The position numbers were made by a program, and so were the translations under genes. From Allacma fusca (Eukaryota; Arthropoda; Collembola; Symphypleona; Sminthuridae): a DNA stretch of 64,000 nt. Within the stretch, counting starts at the first letter, position 1. Each line of letters starts with the position of its first letter. The stretch is from contig OX359250.1 of the NCBI GenBank assembly GCA_947179485.1, forward strand, positions 37,478,783 to 37,542,782, given 5' to 3'. The notes beneath the pieces are model-generated. The model was not told the origin of the DNA and searched no databases. It saw nothing but the letters and a program-made list of their open reading frames with translations. Below, piece by piece: positions 26,914 through 38,836 of the stretch.

Positions 26914-29154
26914 TCAATAGTTGATGCGAATAACCGGGCTTTTTGGAGCTTCGTAGCTGGATCTGACTGGAGTTTGAGGAGCTGGGGCAGCGTAACTTGA
27001 CTGAACTGGAGCTTCAGGAACAGGGGCAGCGTAACTTGGCTGAACTGGAGCTTGAGGGACGGGAGCAGAGTAGCTGGGTTGAACTGGAGCTTGAGGAACT
27101 GGAGCCGAGTAACTGATTCGAACAGGAGTTTGAGGAGCTGGAGCAGAGTAGCTGGATTGAACGGGAGCTTGAGGAGCTGGAGCTGAGTAGCTGGGCCGAA
27201 TTGGAGTTTGAGGAGCTGGAGCAGAGTAGCTGGGTTGGACTGGAGCTTGAGGAACTGGAGCATTGTAACTGATTCGAACTGGAGTTTGAGGAGCTGGAGC
27301 AGAGTAGCTGGGTTGGACTGGAGCTTGAGGAACTGGAGTATTGTAACTTATTCGAACTGGAGTTTGAGGAGCTGGAGCCGAGTAGCTGGGTTGGACTGGA
27401 GCTTGAGGAACTGGAGCAGAGTAGCTGGGTTGAACTGGAGCTTGAGGAACTGGAGCATTGTAACTGATTCGAACTGGAGCTTGAGGAGCTGGAGCCGAGT
27501 AACTGGACTGAACTGGAGTTTGAGGAGCTGGAGCCGAGTAGCTAGACTGAACTGGAGTTTGAGGAGCTGGAGCAGAGTAGCTGGATTGAACTGGAGCTTG
27601 AGGAGCTGGAGCCGAGTAACTGATTCGAACTGGAGTTTGAGGTGCTGGAGCTCCATACCCGACAGATCTGCTGTAACGTCCCGATGAGCCGCTGGATCTG
27701 GAACTGCCACCACCATAAGAGCTTGATCTGGACGATGGGGCGCTGTAACTGCTGCTGCTGCCGCTGGATCTGGAACTGCCTCCATTATAAGAACTTGATC
27801 TGGATGATGGGGCGCTGTCAGAGCTTCCACCGTAGCTTCCTCCTGATGATCTGCTGTAACGTCCCGATGAGCCGCTGGACCTGGAACTGTCTCCACCATA
27901 AGAGCTTGATCTGGATGATGGGGAGCTGTAACTGCTGCTGCTGCTGCCGCTGGATCTGGAGCTGCCTCCATTATAAGAACTTGATCGGGATGATGGGGCA
28001 CTGTAGCTGCTGCTGCTGGATCTTGAGCTGCCTCCATTATAAGAACTTGATCGGGATCCTGGGGCGCTGTCAGAGCTTCCACCGTAGCTTCCTCCTGACC
28101 GTGATGACCGCTTCTGTCGAATGGTACCATTATTTGAGGATTTAGTAACGGAGTCGCTCAATGCTCGTCCTGATTTTTCTACAGCCACAACCTTGCGCTT
28201 GTCTCCCTTGGTGACTGTATCTCTTAGGACCTTCTCTACCTTGGCGGTTTCGTTCTTCTTAGCAACTGCTTCAAGCACCTTCAGTGCATCACGGGTAACC
28301 TTTTTCGTTAGTCCAGCCACTTTCTTGTCCATAGATTCTTCATCGTCGGACTCTTCAGCTGGTTCCTCGACCTTCTTCTTAATGTCTTTAGCTGCTTCTC
28401 TCTTAGCCTTGGTTTCATCACTGACAATGGTAGTAGCATTTTTTTTAATGAGGTCTTTCACGGCTTCTCTTTTCATCATCATGCGTCCGCCCATTCGCAT
28501 CATCCCAGCTTGTTGCATCATCATTCCCATGGTGTCCCGCTTGGTCATATTGTGAGCTTCGAAATGGTGGGAAGACATCTTCAAATTGTCGATCTCTCTC
28601 TTCATCATACCGCCCATTCGCATCTTGCTTCCGTTCCTCATTCCCATAGTGTCTCGTTTGGCCACGGTCGCATTTGTAACCACTTTGGGACCCTCAGGCT
28701 TGGGTAGACGGCGGAGTGTTCTGTTGGTAGAAGGTGCAGGGAATTTCTTAGTCAAATCGGTCTCACGTTGTGGGCGCATCGCTTCGGTTGAATTGGCCTT
28801 GATCTTGGCCTTGAAGGTGTCACGAGCTTCCACAGAGTGAGTGATGTTCTTGATTGCAGGAGGAGAAACCTTTTCAGCTACAGCTCTTTCGACGACAGTG
28901 CTCTTGATTTCAGGGACTATGGCCGTCTTGTTCTTCCCTCCTTCCCGTCTCATCATCCCCATGGACCGCATGCCCATTGCCCGGCCGGATTCAACGGGAC
29001 CTCCGAGGCAGACCCCGACCAACATCAACATCACGATTGCGATCTAAACAAAACAAAATTTTATAAATCAGAATCTAGGACAGTCAAAGAATACAGTTAT
29101 GCACCAAAAAATTAGAATTTAGTTCAGGAGGTCAAAATCAATAATTACCTTCAT
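26914..29154 (-). CDS. Secreted, dibasic/furin-processed repeat precursor A (711 aa)
   Basis: Exon 1 (29154..29149) encodes only Met-Lys before GTAATT. Exon 2 (29043..26914) follows TTTGTTTAG. Together they start MKIAIVMLMLVGVCLGGPVES, a signal peptide that the second exon alone would truncate. Residues about 20-310 are highly charged, with many KR/RR sites and sequons (KNKT, KNIT, NST, NRT, NAT, HNMT, KNAT, KNET). They include two Met-rich segments beginning DTMG and ending MMKR or MMMKR. A perfect furin-type site RQKR lies at about 311-314. After it comes a Ser/Gly/Tyr domain (to about 475) with a long internal duplication, then about 18 units of a 13-residue repeat like VQPSYSAPAPQTP up to the stop. 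Known Tyr/Pro/Ala repeat proteins are often elastomeric, silk-like or cuticular, so an extracellular structural role is inferred. It is a paralogue of precursor B (49887-54442). Confidence 0.8.
26920..27650 (-). repeat. 39-bp coding tandem repeat (SYxAPxPQxPV) in precursor A
   Basis: About 18 units of 39 bp encode SYSAPAPQTPVRI-like 13-mers. Variants alternate QAP/QTP and VRI/VQP/VQS, which suggests higher-order duplication of unit pairs. The final units near the C-terminus diverge (YAAPVPEAP, YEAPKSP). Confidence 0.85.
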
Positions 29155-29335
29155 TTTGCTCTGAAACTGGATTGCTCAGGTTAAGGATAGTGGTAACTGC
29201 AGCGGTAAGGGTAACAGCAAATGCTGGAAATTTATAGAAGATATTTGAAGATGGATTTAATTTTTGAAAACTGAATAATTATTGTACTCTTTCCGACCCA
29301 GATCTTCTTCACTCACTGAACTGAACTGGAAGATG

Positions 29336-29372
29336 ACTGATGCATTTGGCCTACTGAGGGATGCCTTTTATA
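29336..29372 (-). promoter_or_regulatory. TATA box and TCAGT initiator of precursor A
   Basis: TATAAAAGG reads on the minus strand from 29372. TCAGT at 29340..29336 places +1 near 29338, 34 bp from the first T of the TATA box. The same arrangement and spacing occur for precursor B at 54673..54637. Confidence 0.65.
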
Positions 29373-29391
29373 CTAAAATTTCTCAAGGGGT

Positions 29392-29553
29392 AGATCTGCA
29401 CCCTTGAGACATTGCGTTGTGTGGGTTGACGGGATTGTGCTGGAGTTAGTGTTTGTAGCAATAATGTAAACATAAGGGATGTTTTGTACATTTCCCCAGC
29501 ATTACACCCTTCCAATACTCAGAGAATGGGCTACAAGGCCAAGGCGAAGGATG
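29392..29553 (-). promoter_or_regulatory. Upstream elements of precursor A shared with B
   Basis: Two blocks upstream of the TATA box recur before precursor B. The first is AGATCTGCACCCTTGAG (plus-strand reading) at 29392-29408. The second is AAGGCCAAGGCGAAGGATG at 29535-29553, about 163 bp from the TATA box. The B counterparts are at 54690 and 54827 (154 bp). Conserved sequence and spacing in otherwise diverged flanks suggest shared cis-regulation. Confidence 0.55.
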
Positions 29554-31039
29554 TGAGAAACCCTTGGAGTGTTTTTGTTGTTCATCGGCACTTGTATATG
29601 TCGTTGACCGAGATTTATCACCCTTGTTACAGGCAGTGTAGTTGGGGGGAAATTTACGGGTATATTTGTGGGGGCGCAACCCTGATTTAACGATTTTGGG
29701 TAATGTTTGATATGTATCATGAGGACATCATTCATGCATGCAAAAGCCCCATGTAAAACATTCCATTTCTAGAGAATTTTGAATTTGAATCAACAACATG
29801 TAGCCGTCTGAGTTTGTCGTATTGAGGTAATAATGTTCAATCGAGTGTGTGAGCCTGTAGAGTAAATCTTGTTGTTGGTCCAGGGTTACATTATTCAGGG
29901 ATTACTAAAAATAGCCAGCACGCTACATGACACTCTATTGTCCCATTCCCAAAGTAACCAAATAACCCACTGTCCGTGATCCTAACCTTATATTATTTGT
30001 GTTGCATATGTTTCCAGCTCTATATAAAATTATAGGGTTTTAATAGAGCTGACAATGAGACCACGTTTTAATGGAATAGTTTTGCATACTACAATAACAC
30101 ACTAGCATTTAAAATTTCAGGTTATTCGAACAAAATTTCAGTATCTAAATCTGAAACTCCCAACAATTTTTATTACGAGGCGTCCTAAGTGTGCTTTTTC
30201 TAAATATGTCTATTACAAAATTTTAATGATGTAATAAATTCAAAAACGACATTATTAGAGTCCAAAATCTAGACAAGATTTTTATAGGCACGAGATCGTA
30301 CTATGGAAAGGTGAGGCGCAAAATGGAATGCATATATTTCGTTCGATTTTTTTTTAATTTCATAATAAAGTACTCTAAAGAGATGGGCATATTCAGGGGT
30401 AAAATCCTAACAAAATGTCACAGATCATCAAAAGTAAGTACAATAATAAGGTAATTAAATAGCGTGTCAGATGAACAGGGAACAAGCACAAACGCTTGTT
30501 TTTAGTGTAAGTTGGAATAAATCCGCAGATGAAGCCACTAACTGTTCGTAATGTTCTAATGTTGTTTTTAAAAATTTTAATATACTTTATCGTTTATTCA
30601 AGACACATATACAAATATGGTTAAATATACGAACAATGTTTTTTATCTGTGTTTGCTGACGAAAGCACTACGTCAATAGAGAGTTTCGAGAGCCAGTAAG
30701 ACGGAAAAAAATCCGTTGCCGGACCGTCAAGAGGATGCCAGCAAGCAACAGTAGCCAAGTGGCCAGTAGAGTTAGGATAATCAGAACTTCATGATAAATT
30801 TCTGTTGTGCCTTAAAAATTTATGAGTAATTACATTTTTCGCAATAAAAACCATTGATTTTATACCACGGCCTCACATACTGGCTGGGATTTATTGGTTT
30901 ACTGGGAGGGAAAGGGTGTTTTATGTGGTTGTGGTCTTTTATATTCCCCTAGCCCATACAAGGGACTATGATCCAAAATGCTTGAATACCACTTTTTCAA
31001 GAAAATTCTGTCCAGGCTTTTCAAAATCTGTTTCATTGA

Positions 31040-31800
31040 CCTAGGTCAGTAATTGTGGTCAAAATTGTGGACGTGATGTAAAGTGAAGTTTATTTTGAGG
31101 ATTTTAGACGTTTGTTTCCGGGTAGAATTTTTTCGCAAATATATTTCGACGCTGATTTTTATGAAATGTAACTGGCTTTCAAAAGAACTGTTTAGTAGGT
31201 CTCTACGTTGAGAATTGTTATCATGACCCGTAAGAACAGAGAGCAAGGTTGTGGAAATTCATCTTCAGGAGCAAAACTGCAGTGTTTTTAATCTTTCCAT
31301 TTGTTCGTTGACTGTCTATTGTTCTGAAAAATATTTCGAAATTCTCTCTGAAGACAATTTTAAGGAGATTCATTTGAGCCTAAAAACATCTTCTCAACTC
31401 ATAAATGGCATATGCTAGACAAGATTGGAACAAAGAAAAAAAATAATAGTCTCAAATGATTCAATGAAATTTGCTACTGACATAGGACTTCAAATTATTT
31501 TTCAGAACGTTAAATCGTCCATGAAAAAATAGCAAGGTAAGAAACTCTCCTCCTCTCCTGTCCACGCTTTCGCTTTTAATGTTTTTACATTTTCCAACCC
31601 TACTCTCTATTCTTACGGGTCATGACCACAACTATCAACGCAGAGATCTGCTGGGCAGCTCTTTTAAAAGCCAATACAATTTCCTACAACCCAGTTACAA
31701 AACTTAATTGAAAGAAAAATTTTAAAATTTGATTAATTAAATTGAAACCATTTAAAACTCCCAAAATTAGACCTATTCTAAAACTCTTGACTTTGCTTCA
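31040..31800. repeat. Inverted repeat with two coding-like fragments facing outward
   Basis: The left arm (31240..31160, read on minus) and right arm (31600-31685, plus) share LLS(V/I)LTGHDxNxQRRDLLxSSFxSQ. Over 25 codons most differences are in third positions and are synonymous (for example GAT/GAC, CGT/CGC, CTA/CTG twice, AGT/AGC, CAG/CAA). The similarity continues weakly inward (TTTTTCAGAAC near 31325 and 31501). The plus arm has a short open frame from ATG 31579 to the stop at 31705. The pattern N-x-x-R-R-x-x-L-x-x-S-F is reminiscent of the conserved R-R-x-x-I-R-x-[ST]-W region of GT31 galactosyltransferases, but this is tentative. They could be exons of a diverged gene pair or pseudogene pieces. 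Confidence 0.35.
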
Positions 31801-32125
31801 CATACTTGATCGCTGTATCCAGAGTTTTTGAGGTAAAGGGATAAAAAAAATGAATCCAGAAAAGAATTTGTTTTTAAATGAGGAAATCACATATTTCGTT
31901 ATCGTCCTTTACATACCAACTAGGGGAAATACAGAAGATGAAACACCCTCTAAGTGTTCCGTGAGTGATTAATGGTTACTTATAATTGTGTAAGAAATTA
32001 TCCTTTTAGTCATCCAATTTAAATCAATTTTTTCAAAATAATTTCTTTTTTGAAAATAACTTTACATTATTTCAAATTACAACCACTAAACAGAACATAT
32101 AAAGTATGTCAGTTGAATGAAATTA

Positions 32126-32460
32126 GTTTAAAAAACACACCGAAGATGCTTTTTAAATAGCAAGCAAAAGTTAAAAACAAGTTCATCCTTTTCATAAATT
32201 AAAATACTAGTATACAATGCTGTGCTGTGGTTGCTTTATTTAAAGCACATTATATTGTATTAATACATATATATATACACCCATCACATTATATGCAAAT
32301 GGAATTATGAATTAGAACAACAAAGCAACTCGGGTGCAAATACAATATCTAATTTAATAATATTCATTCTCAACCCGAGATGCTTGTTTTCGTTCATTAT
32401 TGTTCTAATTCCATCCAGATACAGACACAATTGAATTTTATTGCTACAGTGAGCTCTCGC
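32126..32460. mobile_element. Diverged copy of the hairpin MITE
   Basis: The segments TTTAAAAAACACACCGAAGATGC, TTAGAACAACAAAGCAACTCGGGTGC and the reverse arm CCCGAGATGC...GTTCATTATTGTTCTAATTCC match, in order, the two arms of the near-perfect hairpin at 38837-39118. The left arm is interrupted by about 110 bp. Confidence 0.5.
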
Positions 32461-33282
32461 TGTACGCGATTCATCTATAAATGATTTTTGGTATAAGGGA
32501 TCGGAATTTACAGTCTCAGCTCCCGTTTACCTAATGCGTAAAATTATTTATGTAAGGCAAAAAACGTTTTAATAATTGAGCAACCTTCAGCATGAGTCTT
32601 TTTCAACAATTTTAACTTGTAGCTAGCAATCAAGTAATACATCATGGGAATAAAAAATCTGGGACTGCAATAAATAAATTATTTTAAATCTATAACGTAA
32701 TAAATTCGCGTACTGACACAAAATGAAACAAAACTAAGATCACCTCATTAATCATGCTATGCAATTAATCCGACTAACTCATTTCCTTCAATTCTCGCTT
32801 CGCTCCCTGTGTCACCGGTTAGCCGGTTACACTTCCGTGATTTTTATTTTGGAAGTATTGCACATCTTAAAGCAATGTGCAGTGTGCTCAATAACCTAGT
32901 AGCTCCTAGGTTCTCCAAGAGCCACGTATATTACACAATTGTAAATTGTAAAAGATGATTTTGATATAGAATTTTATTGCGATTCTATCGATAATTTTTT
33001 AAGCAGTCATTTCATAAATACAAAAGTTATGGCAAGTTTTTCAATCTCAGGCAAAATTAAGACTAGTAATGGAAGAGGAACCACTTCTATGGTCAAACGG
33101 AGTTCTCTCACTTCTTAGTTCGATCGTACCTTAATGATAGGATATGATTTGTGAGCTTCTTGCGATTATGGATGGAGAGAGACTTCCTGGACATTTCCTA
33201 CGGAATTCAACATTCCTGAAGAATCCCGACGAATTCATTGATCCCCGAAGAAGTCACCTTTACCCACGACCATACCCCTAGT

Positions 33283-33570
33283 ATGGACTCAAAAATGATA
33301 CAGAAAATTCTGCTAGACAGCAAAATTGTTTTTCAAGAAGAATCTTTTTTCAGAAAGATCTGGATACTTGCCAGATTTAAATTCGTGTACTTGGGAGCTT
33401 CTAATTCAAACATTTACCAACACGACTCCAAAGTACATGACTTTAACGAAGCAATAATTGAGGTGCTGGAAGACATGAAACACGACATTGATGAATTTCA
33501 TGAGCTACTGCTGTCATTTCTGCGAAGACTTGACGAAGTAAGAAATGCTATAGGCCTATTACAAAATTAA
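33283..33570 (+). CDS. Small hypothetical protein, helical (95 aa)
   Basis: The frame is open from an upstream stop. I chose the ATG at 33283 (MDSKMIQKILLDSK) because the 15 codons before it lack an ATG. The C-terminal 45 residues (FNEAIIEVLEDMKHDIDEFH, then ELLLSFLRRLDEVRNAIGLL) have hydrophobic spacing of an amphipathic helix or coiled coil. An AATAAA signal lies 75 bp after the stop (33645). There is no signal peptide. It could be a terminal exon of a longer gene or a chance frame. The family is not recognised. Confidence 0.3.
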   Translation: MDSKMIQKILLDSKIVFQEESFFRKIWILARFKFVYLGASNSNIYQHDSKVHDFNEAIIEVLEDMKHDIDEFHELLLSFLRRLDEVRNAIGLLQN

Positions 33571-33818
33571 ATTTTTGCGTTGTTCTACTTCCTAGTCATA
33601 ATTTATGTAAATTATTATTGTTGGCCAATTATTTTGATATCTGCAATAAAATTCTGTCCCAAAATTACCTTCAACAATTGTGACGCATGATTAGAAGTTA
33701 AAAAAGCTAGGGGTTCCAAGTTCCAATAAGGTTATTGAGCAACCCGTAGATTGGTTCGTTTCTACATCATGACTGATATACTGACTACCAAGTGTGCCCT
33801 AAAAGTTTTCCATGTAAT

Positions 33819-34612
33819 CTTAAATTCAAGGATGGGAATCGGTATCGGTATCGGAATCGGAATTATATTCGAAAATTTGAGGATTTTAATTCTTGGAATT
33901 CCAAATAATTCCCAGGAAGTATTTTAATTCAAAATCGCATTCAAAAAACTTTTGGAATCCGAATTGGCATTCAAATATTTTTTATTGAATTTCGATTAAA
34001 ATAAAGTATAAATTTAAAATTGTCGCAATTTTTTTAACTTACAACGTAAAGTTAATCAAAGAGCATTGACGAACGTTTTCTTCATCCGAAATGAACATGC
34101 TTCCGCATTCTACATAGAGTCGAATTATTTAGCAATAATTGTCAGAGGCTTGTAACGGTTGTGCTCATAACTATTGTTTGTCCTACAAGTTAATTACTCA
34201 AGTAATTTAAATCGTTGATACTAACAATTTTATAGGTAACTAAAAATGGGCCAAAAGAAAATTAGTAATGTTGGAGTTCAAATATCAGTTGAACTTGTTT
34301 TTTAAGCGCTTAAATTTATATCTAATGACCTGCGGGGAAACTAGCTTCCCAAAACATGGGGATGATATCATGTTTCTAAGGTTGAACATTTTCCGTAATT
34401 AAATTCTTTGTATTTTCAGTTTACCAGGAGTATTCAAATAAATATTCAAATCGGAATTCATAATGAACGAATACTCGAGGATATTTAAATCCGTATTAGA
34501 ATTCATATTTTTCAGTATTGCTATATGTATTTTAAATCGGAGTTCTTCGCCTTGAATATTTTAATTCGAATTAGAATTCATATTTTTCCGATTTCCCGTC
34601 CTTGCTTAAATT
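33819..34612. mobile_element. hAT-like non-autonomous element H1 with 8-bp TSD
   Basis: The element spans 33827-34604. Its left end is CAAGGATGGGAATCGG; the right end is the imperfect complement (CCGATTTCCCGTCCTTG). A perfect 8-bp duplication CTTAAATT flanks it (33819-33826 and 34605-34612). Termini of the form YARNG plus an 8-bp TSD are the hallmark of the hAT superfamily. Degenerate GGTATCGGAATCGG-type repeats and later GAATTCGAATT-type repeats fill both ends. No transposase is seen inside. Confidence 0.75.
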
Positions 34613-35327
34613 TACAGTACTTTCCTCCCTGTATTTTTATATCAGCACTACATCGGAGCAGAATCATAAAATGTTGTCATAATCACCTTTTGTAACACAG
34701 CAAGTCTGTATTTTAACTTAATTAATCATAAGAATTTATTGCGCAGGGGCGACGGATCATTTTCGTAACGAAACTTATTAACAAAAGGGGCTTCAAAATC
34801 GTTCTTTTCAAAGCATTTACAGTTGACGCGCACTGCACAGCCAGCAATTGCTGGCTCAGCGAGGCAAATGTAAATAGGGAAGGCGCAGTAAATAGTTGTA
34901 TGGAATAGCTATAGCTGCACAACCCTAGTAAAAGTGTAGACTAACGTACGATAAATGATTTTTTATTTAATTTTGCTTTAATAATTTAAAAAAATAATTC
35001 TCTCTTCTAATTTGAAAGAATGAGACGTCTTTTGGTGGTGGACGGCTGCCCGTGCAATGTCGTCGCCCTTGCTACTATATAATTCTTTAATCAAAGATGC
35101 ATAATTGAATTACAGTACATATATCCTTCCTTTAAATGATATCAAAATATTGTCCTACATTTTCCTATATATAGTACAAATTTACAAATGCCAGTCTCGA
35201 GCCCTACCTATATGCATTTATTTTAAAATCATGGACAACTCTGCCTTTCCTATATATTCGTATTTCCAAATAGGTTTTTTTGACATACTACACGCATGCT
35301 TACAGTATCCCTTAAAGAAACGTTGGA

Positions 35328-35455
35328 ATTGCATATATCGATGGCTAAATTCTAAAAAGTACCATTTTCAATAGAGATCCCATTTGAAAAGCACGTGTTA
35401 CGACATGAAAATGGTACCTTTTAAAATTTAGTCGACGATATCTTCATTAAAAAGT
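35328..35455. repeat. Small foldback element
   Basis: The arm CTAAATTCTAAAAAGTACC (and on to ATTTTCA) faces its near-complement TGAAAATGGTACCTTTTAAAATTTAG about 50 bp later. The outer parts (ATATCGATGG / CGACGATATC) also pair imperfectly. Confidence 0.6.
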
Positions 35456-35479
35456 CAATGTACTAGTCATGATACTTTT

Positions 35480-35650
35480 TCCATTATTTTACATGATACT
35501 TTTTTTTAGTAGGCCTTTATGATACTTTTTTTTAGTAGGCCTTTATGATACTTTTTTTAGTAGGCCTTTATGATACTTTTTTTTAGTAGGCCTTTATGAT
35601 ACTTTTTTTTAGTAGGCCTTTATGATACTTTTTTTTAGTAGGCCTTTCTC
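35480..35650. repeat. 27-bp tandem repeat, about six units
   Basis: Units of TAGTAGGCCTTTATGATACT followed by 7-8 T. They differ only in the length of the T run, which points to recent amplification. Confidence 0.9.
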
Positions 35651-36486
35651 ATAGCCTTTCGTATTTCCTACATACATACTTTATGCTTTGCCAGCCAACT
35701 CGTATACCCTTCCTGTTTGTACTTTTGCTCGGAAGGAGGCTTCCTATCCTATCCCTACTTTTAATTATTAGATTTTTCATGCCTTCCTTTTCCTACATAT
35801 AAATTCTTGCAAAGCCCGTTCCTATCCTATAAATATGCCTACTTATAGGATCCTTGTAGGAAGGAAATGCATGTTTGGCTTAAATTTTTGTTTTTTTAAA
35901 ATAATTTATTTTGATTTAGCCACCTATTGCTGGCTCAGCAAATTAAAAAAGGGTGCGTAAATTTGAATCTCAAAAAATCCGTAAAAAATGTATTTTAAAA
36001 AAATAATTTCGAATTATTAAGAATTTTTAACATCCTTTTTTTATTTGAATGAAATTGTTATTCAAATAAAAAAAACGCGCAAAAAACCCGCGTAATTTTG
36101 AACCTCATATCGGTATTACACCAAAACTAACAATAAGACGCAGACGGCCCACTCTTTCAAATTAGGATAGAGGATTTATCCAGAGGATGAAAGAATTTTT
36201 CACGAAATTGAAAATTCTAACAGTTATAAAACCGTAAAATCATCTTTGTGAAAATATTAAAAAAATAAAAAATAAATAAAAAACGTTTTTGTCATTTCTG
36301 ATATTTACAAATATTAAAAAATTTCAAGTCCCAATGTTTGAAATTATATATCTTCGATACCCTTAGACCTGACAAGATTACATATCACAGCCACCTTTAA
36401 CTAACCCTTGAGGAGTATCATGCAAATTTGTGTTAACCAAATGTTTGTCAGCCAGCCTTGTTTTGAAATTATATTAGTTAATATGC

Positions 36487-37545
36487 ATTATGCTCAGAGC
36501 TTCTTGCAGGTATCAGGTAGTACCTGAAAAATACCCGTCGGGTCGGGTTCGGGTCAAGTTCGGGTGAGCTACAAAAAAACGTACCTGATATTCGGATCAA
36601 GTTCGGGTGAGCTACAAAAAAACGTACCTGATATTCGGATCAAGTTCGGGTGAGCTACAAAAAAACGTACCTGATATTCGGATCAAGTGCGGTTGGATCA
36701 AGGGTCCGCACCTGAAAGTACAGGTCGGGTTACGAACAAGTTCGGGTTTAAAACATATACCTGAGCTCAATGTCAAGTACAGGTTCGGTAGGACAAATTA
36801 AAAATACCTTAACCCGAACTTACAATTTCAGGTATTTAGCAAGTATTTTAACGCAAGAATTTAACTTTAAGTTCACGTGAATAAAACTCAAACAGAACTG
36901 AATGTTAATGTAGCTTCGCATGGCTGAAGAACACGGGGTATTTAGTGATGTATGAGCCAAACTTTGCTAATTAATTTCATGATATAGTCTTAAAATTGTA
37001 GCACACATCAGCAAATTGGAATCAATTCGGTGTATACTTGTGCCTTAACGCTTGGTTATTTTTTTAAAATTAGTTAATTTAAGGCTTGTTTACAATTTAA
37101 AAAACGTGATGATCTCCGGTCTCATGCTGAAGCTATCGCTCAGAGTATGCGTTGGGAAGTTTAAATTGGTTTTTTTCATTCTTTTTGTGATACCTTACTT
37201 TTAAAATTAATACAGATTTACACACTTGTGATTTAACGGCAGTTGTGAGTAAGTGATATTTACTTTGGTAAAGTATTATATAGGATAGAACTTGTGATTA
37301 TAAGTTTGCGCTGACAAAATACGTGAAAGTCGGGTTTGTTGTGAGAACCGTACCTCAGGTATTTTTTCAGGTGCAGATAGCCCAGCAGTACCTGATCCAA
37401 AAATACCTGACAGGTGCGGATATTAACTCGGATCCTGAGGGCCAAGTTCGGGTTGACGACCAAAATTAACCTGATATTTCAAGTGCGGGTCGGGTTCAGG
37501 TGCGGATCTTGATTTTTTGCTACCTGAAAGCAGCTCTATTATGCT
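36487..37545. mobile_element. hAT-like non-autonomous element H2 with 8-bp TSD
   Basis: The element spans 36495-37537. The left end is CAGAGCTTCTTGCAGGTA. The right end, complemented, is AGAGCTGCTTTCAGGTA, with the first base missing. ATTATGCT is repeated exactly at 36487-36494 and 37538-37545. The interior ends contain GGGTCGGGTTCGGG-type repeats, including about three 42-bp units (CTACAAAAAAACGTACCTGA, then TATTCGGATCAAGTTCGGGTG) near 36568-36690. No transposase is present. Confidence 0.7.
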
Positions 37546-38439
37546 AGACAACTTTACAAAAATTATTAGACCTCTGGTCACAAAATTTTTGAATGAACGC
37601 TTTGATTCTAGGAAAAAACGCGTTTCAACATTATGTCGCAAAAAAAGTTGTGACTATTTTCAGTATTGCAAAGTAATTTCAATATATTCATGACAGCGAC
37701 TCTCTGGCTAAAGTCGAGCACCAGTGACGAATTATTTTTTAAATCGAGTGGGCTAATTATTAATATGGTTATGTGAGCCAGTCAACTATGTACAAGCACT
37801 CAAGTGTAGGCTATTCGTTGGAGATTTTGTTAGCATGGACGTGAAACATTCAAGCATGGCTTACAAAAACTGATTATTTACAAAAAATGTGAACATACTT
37901 CGGTTCTTGACAATGACGTCACTTGATTTTTGACTACGTACGGGTAATAATGTATGCATCATCCAGAACGCTATCAGTGCATGACAGCTACACATCATTT
38001 TAATTCATTTTTTGTCTAATATGTATTGATGGACGATTTACCCAAAGTTAGAATTTAACAGTGTTGGTTAAAAGATGCTGACTGATCATATAAGCCACAC
38101 TGTACTAAATATTCAAAGGCGTACATAATAAGTAAGTGGAAATTTATTCTAATTAACCATACAAATTCCAAGATGCAAGATATAAGAATGTTGGTAACTT
38201 GTTTAGCATTGCGGTATTTCTGTTCTTTCTTTTTACAAAGAAGCTTTTTTTACTGATTCGCAAAAATTAGAATTTTCAACTTTTGAAAAAATTCGTTTTC
38301 GTAAAAAACGCAAAGCGTAGATATGCACTTACCCCCCTTTGAAAAAAAAGATTTAAGGATAACTTCTGCACCCTTTGACCAAATCCGAATATTAAAGGCT
38401 TAAAGTCAATGGCAGAATTTGTACAACGTCCAATGCTTA

Positions 38440-38780
38440 ACGTACATCTTCAGCGTGTATAGTTAACGAGATCTGAAGCTATTTATACCTAACTTTTCCC
38501 GTGAGTCTACGGAATTGCCCATCCTAATACATTGCAGTTTTTTTAAAGGTCTTCCCCCACAACAACTTTGATAAAAATTTGCACACAGGACTGTCTAATT
38601 ATTGCAAGCTAGTATGCAAAATCTTATGATGTGCGAACAAGGGCTTGGACCCTTAAAAATTAATTACTTAAAAATGCGAATTATGGTTGTCATAATCATA
38701 ACGTTCAATATTCGAGACGTAACTTGAAGTCTTCCAATATTAACAACTAATTAAATTATCTGAGCTTCATGAAAATTTTA
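38440..38780. repeat. Segmental duplicate block upstream of CAP1
   Basis: It matches 44790-45010 plus 46730-46810 in the same order, with shared GTGAGTCTACG, TTTGATAAAAATT, AAAATCTTATG.TGTGCGA and GGGCTTGG.CCCTTAAAA. The second copy is split by element H4. Together with the CAP paralogues downstream, this marks an old direct duplication. Confidence 0.65.
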
Positions 38781-38836
38781 TTAATGAATTACTATTATAC
38801 GGACTCATTAAGCCAAGAAAATTTTGAAAACAATTG

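Larger units (their letters stand above)
29560..33282. other. AT-rich intergenic region with diverged repeats
   Basis: It contains the head-to-head inverted repeat at 31040-31800 and a diverged MITE at about 32126-32460. A possible pogo/Tc1-like terminal fragment begins near 32448 (CAGTGAGCTCTCGCTGTACG). No complete gene is supported. Confidence 0.45.
34613..36486. other. Intergenic region with small foldback and 27-bp repeats
   Basis: It contains the foldback at 35328-35455 and the tandem array at 35480-35650. The remainder is AT-rich with no supported gene. Confidence 0.45.

Noticed and set aside
27208-28145. Plus- and minus-strand frames with WSLRSWSRVAGLD and LLKLQFNPATL repeats
   Set aside because: These are alternative-frame shadows of the 39-bp and Ser-rich repeats of precursor A.
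36607-36801. 64-residue frame with repeated SYKKTYLIFG
   Set aside because: It is a frame through the tandem units of hAT-like element H2.
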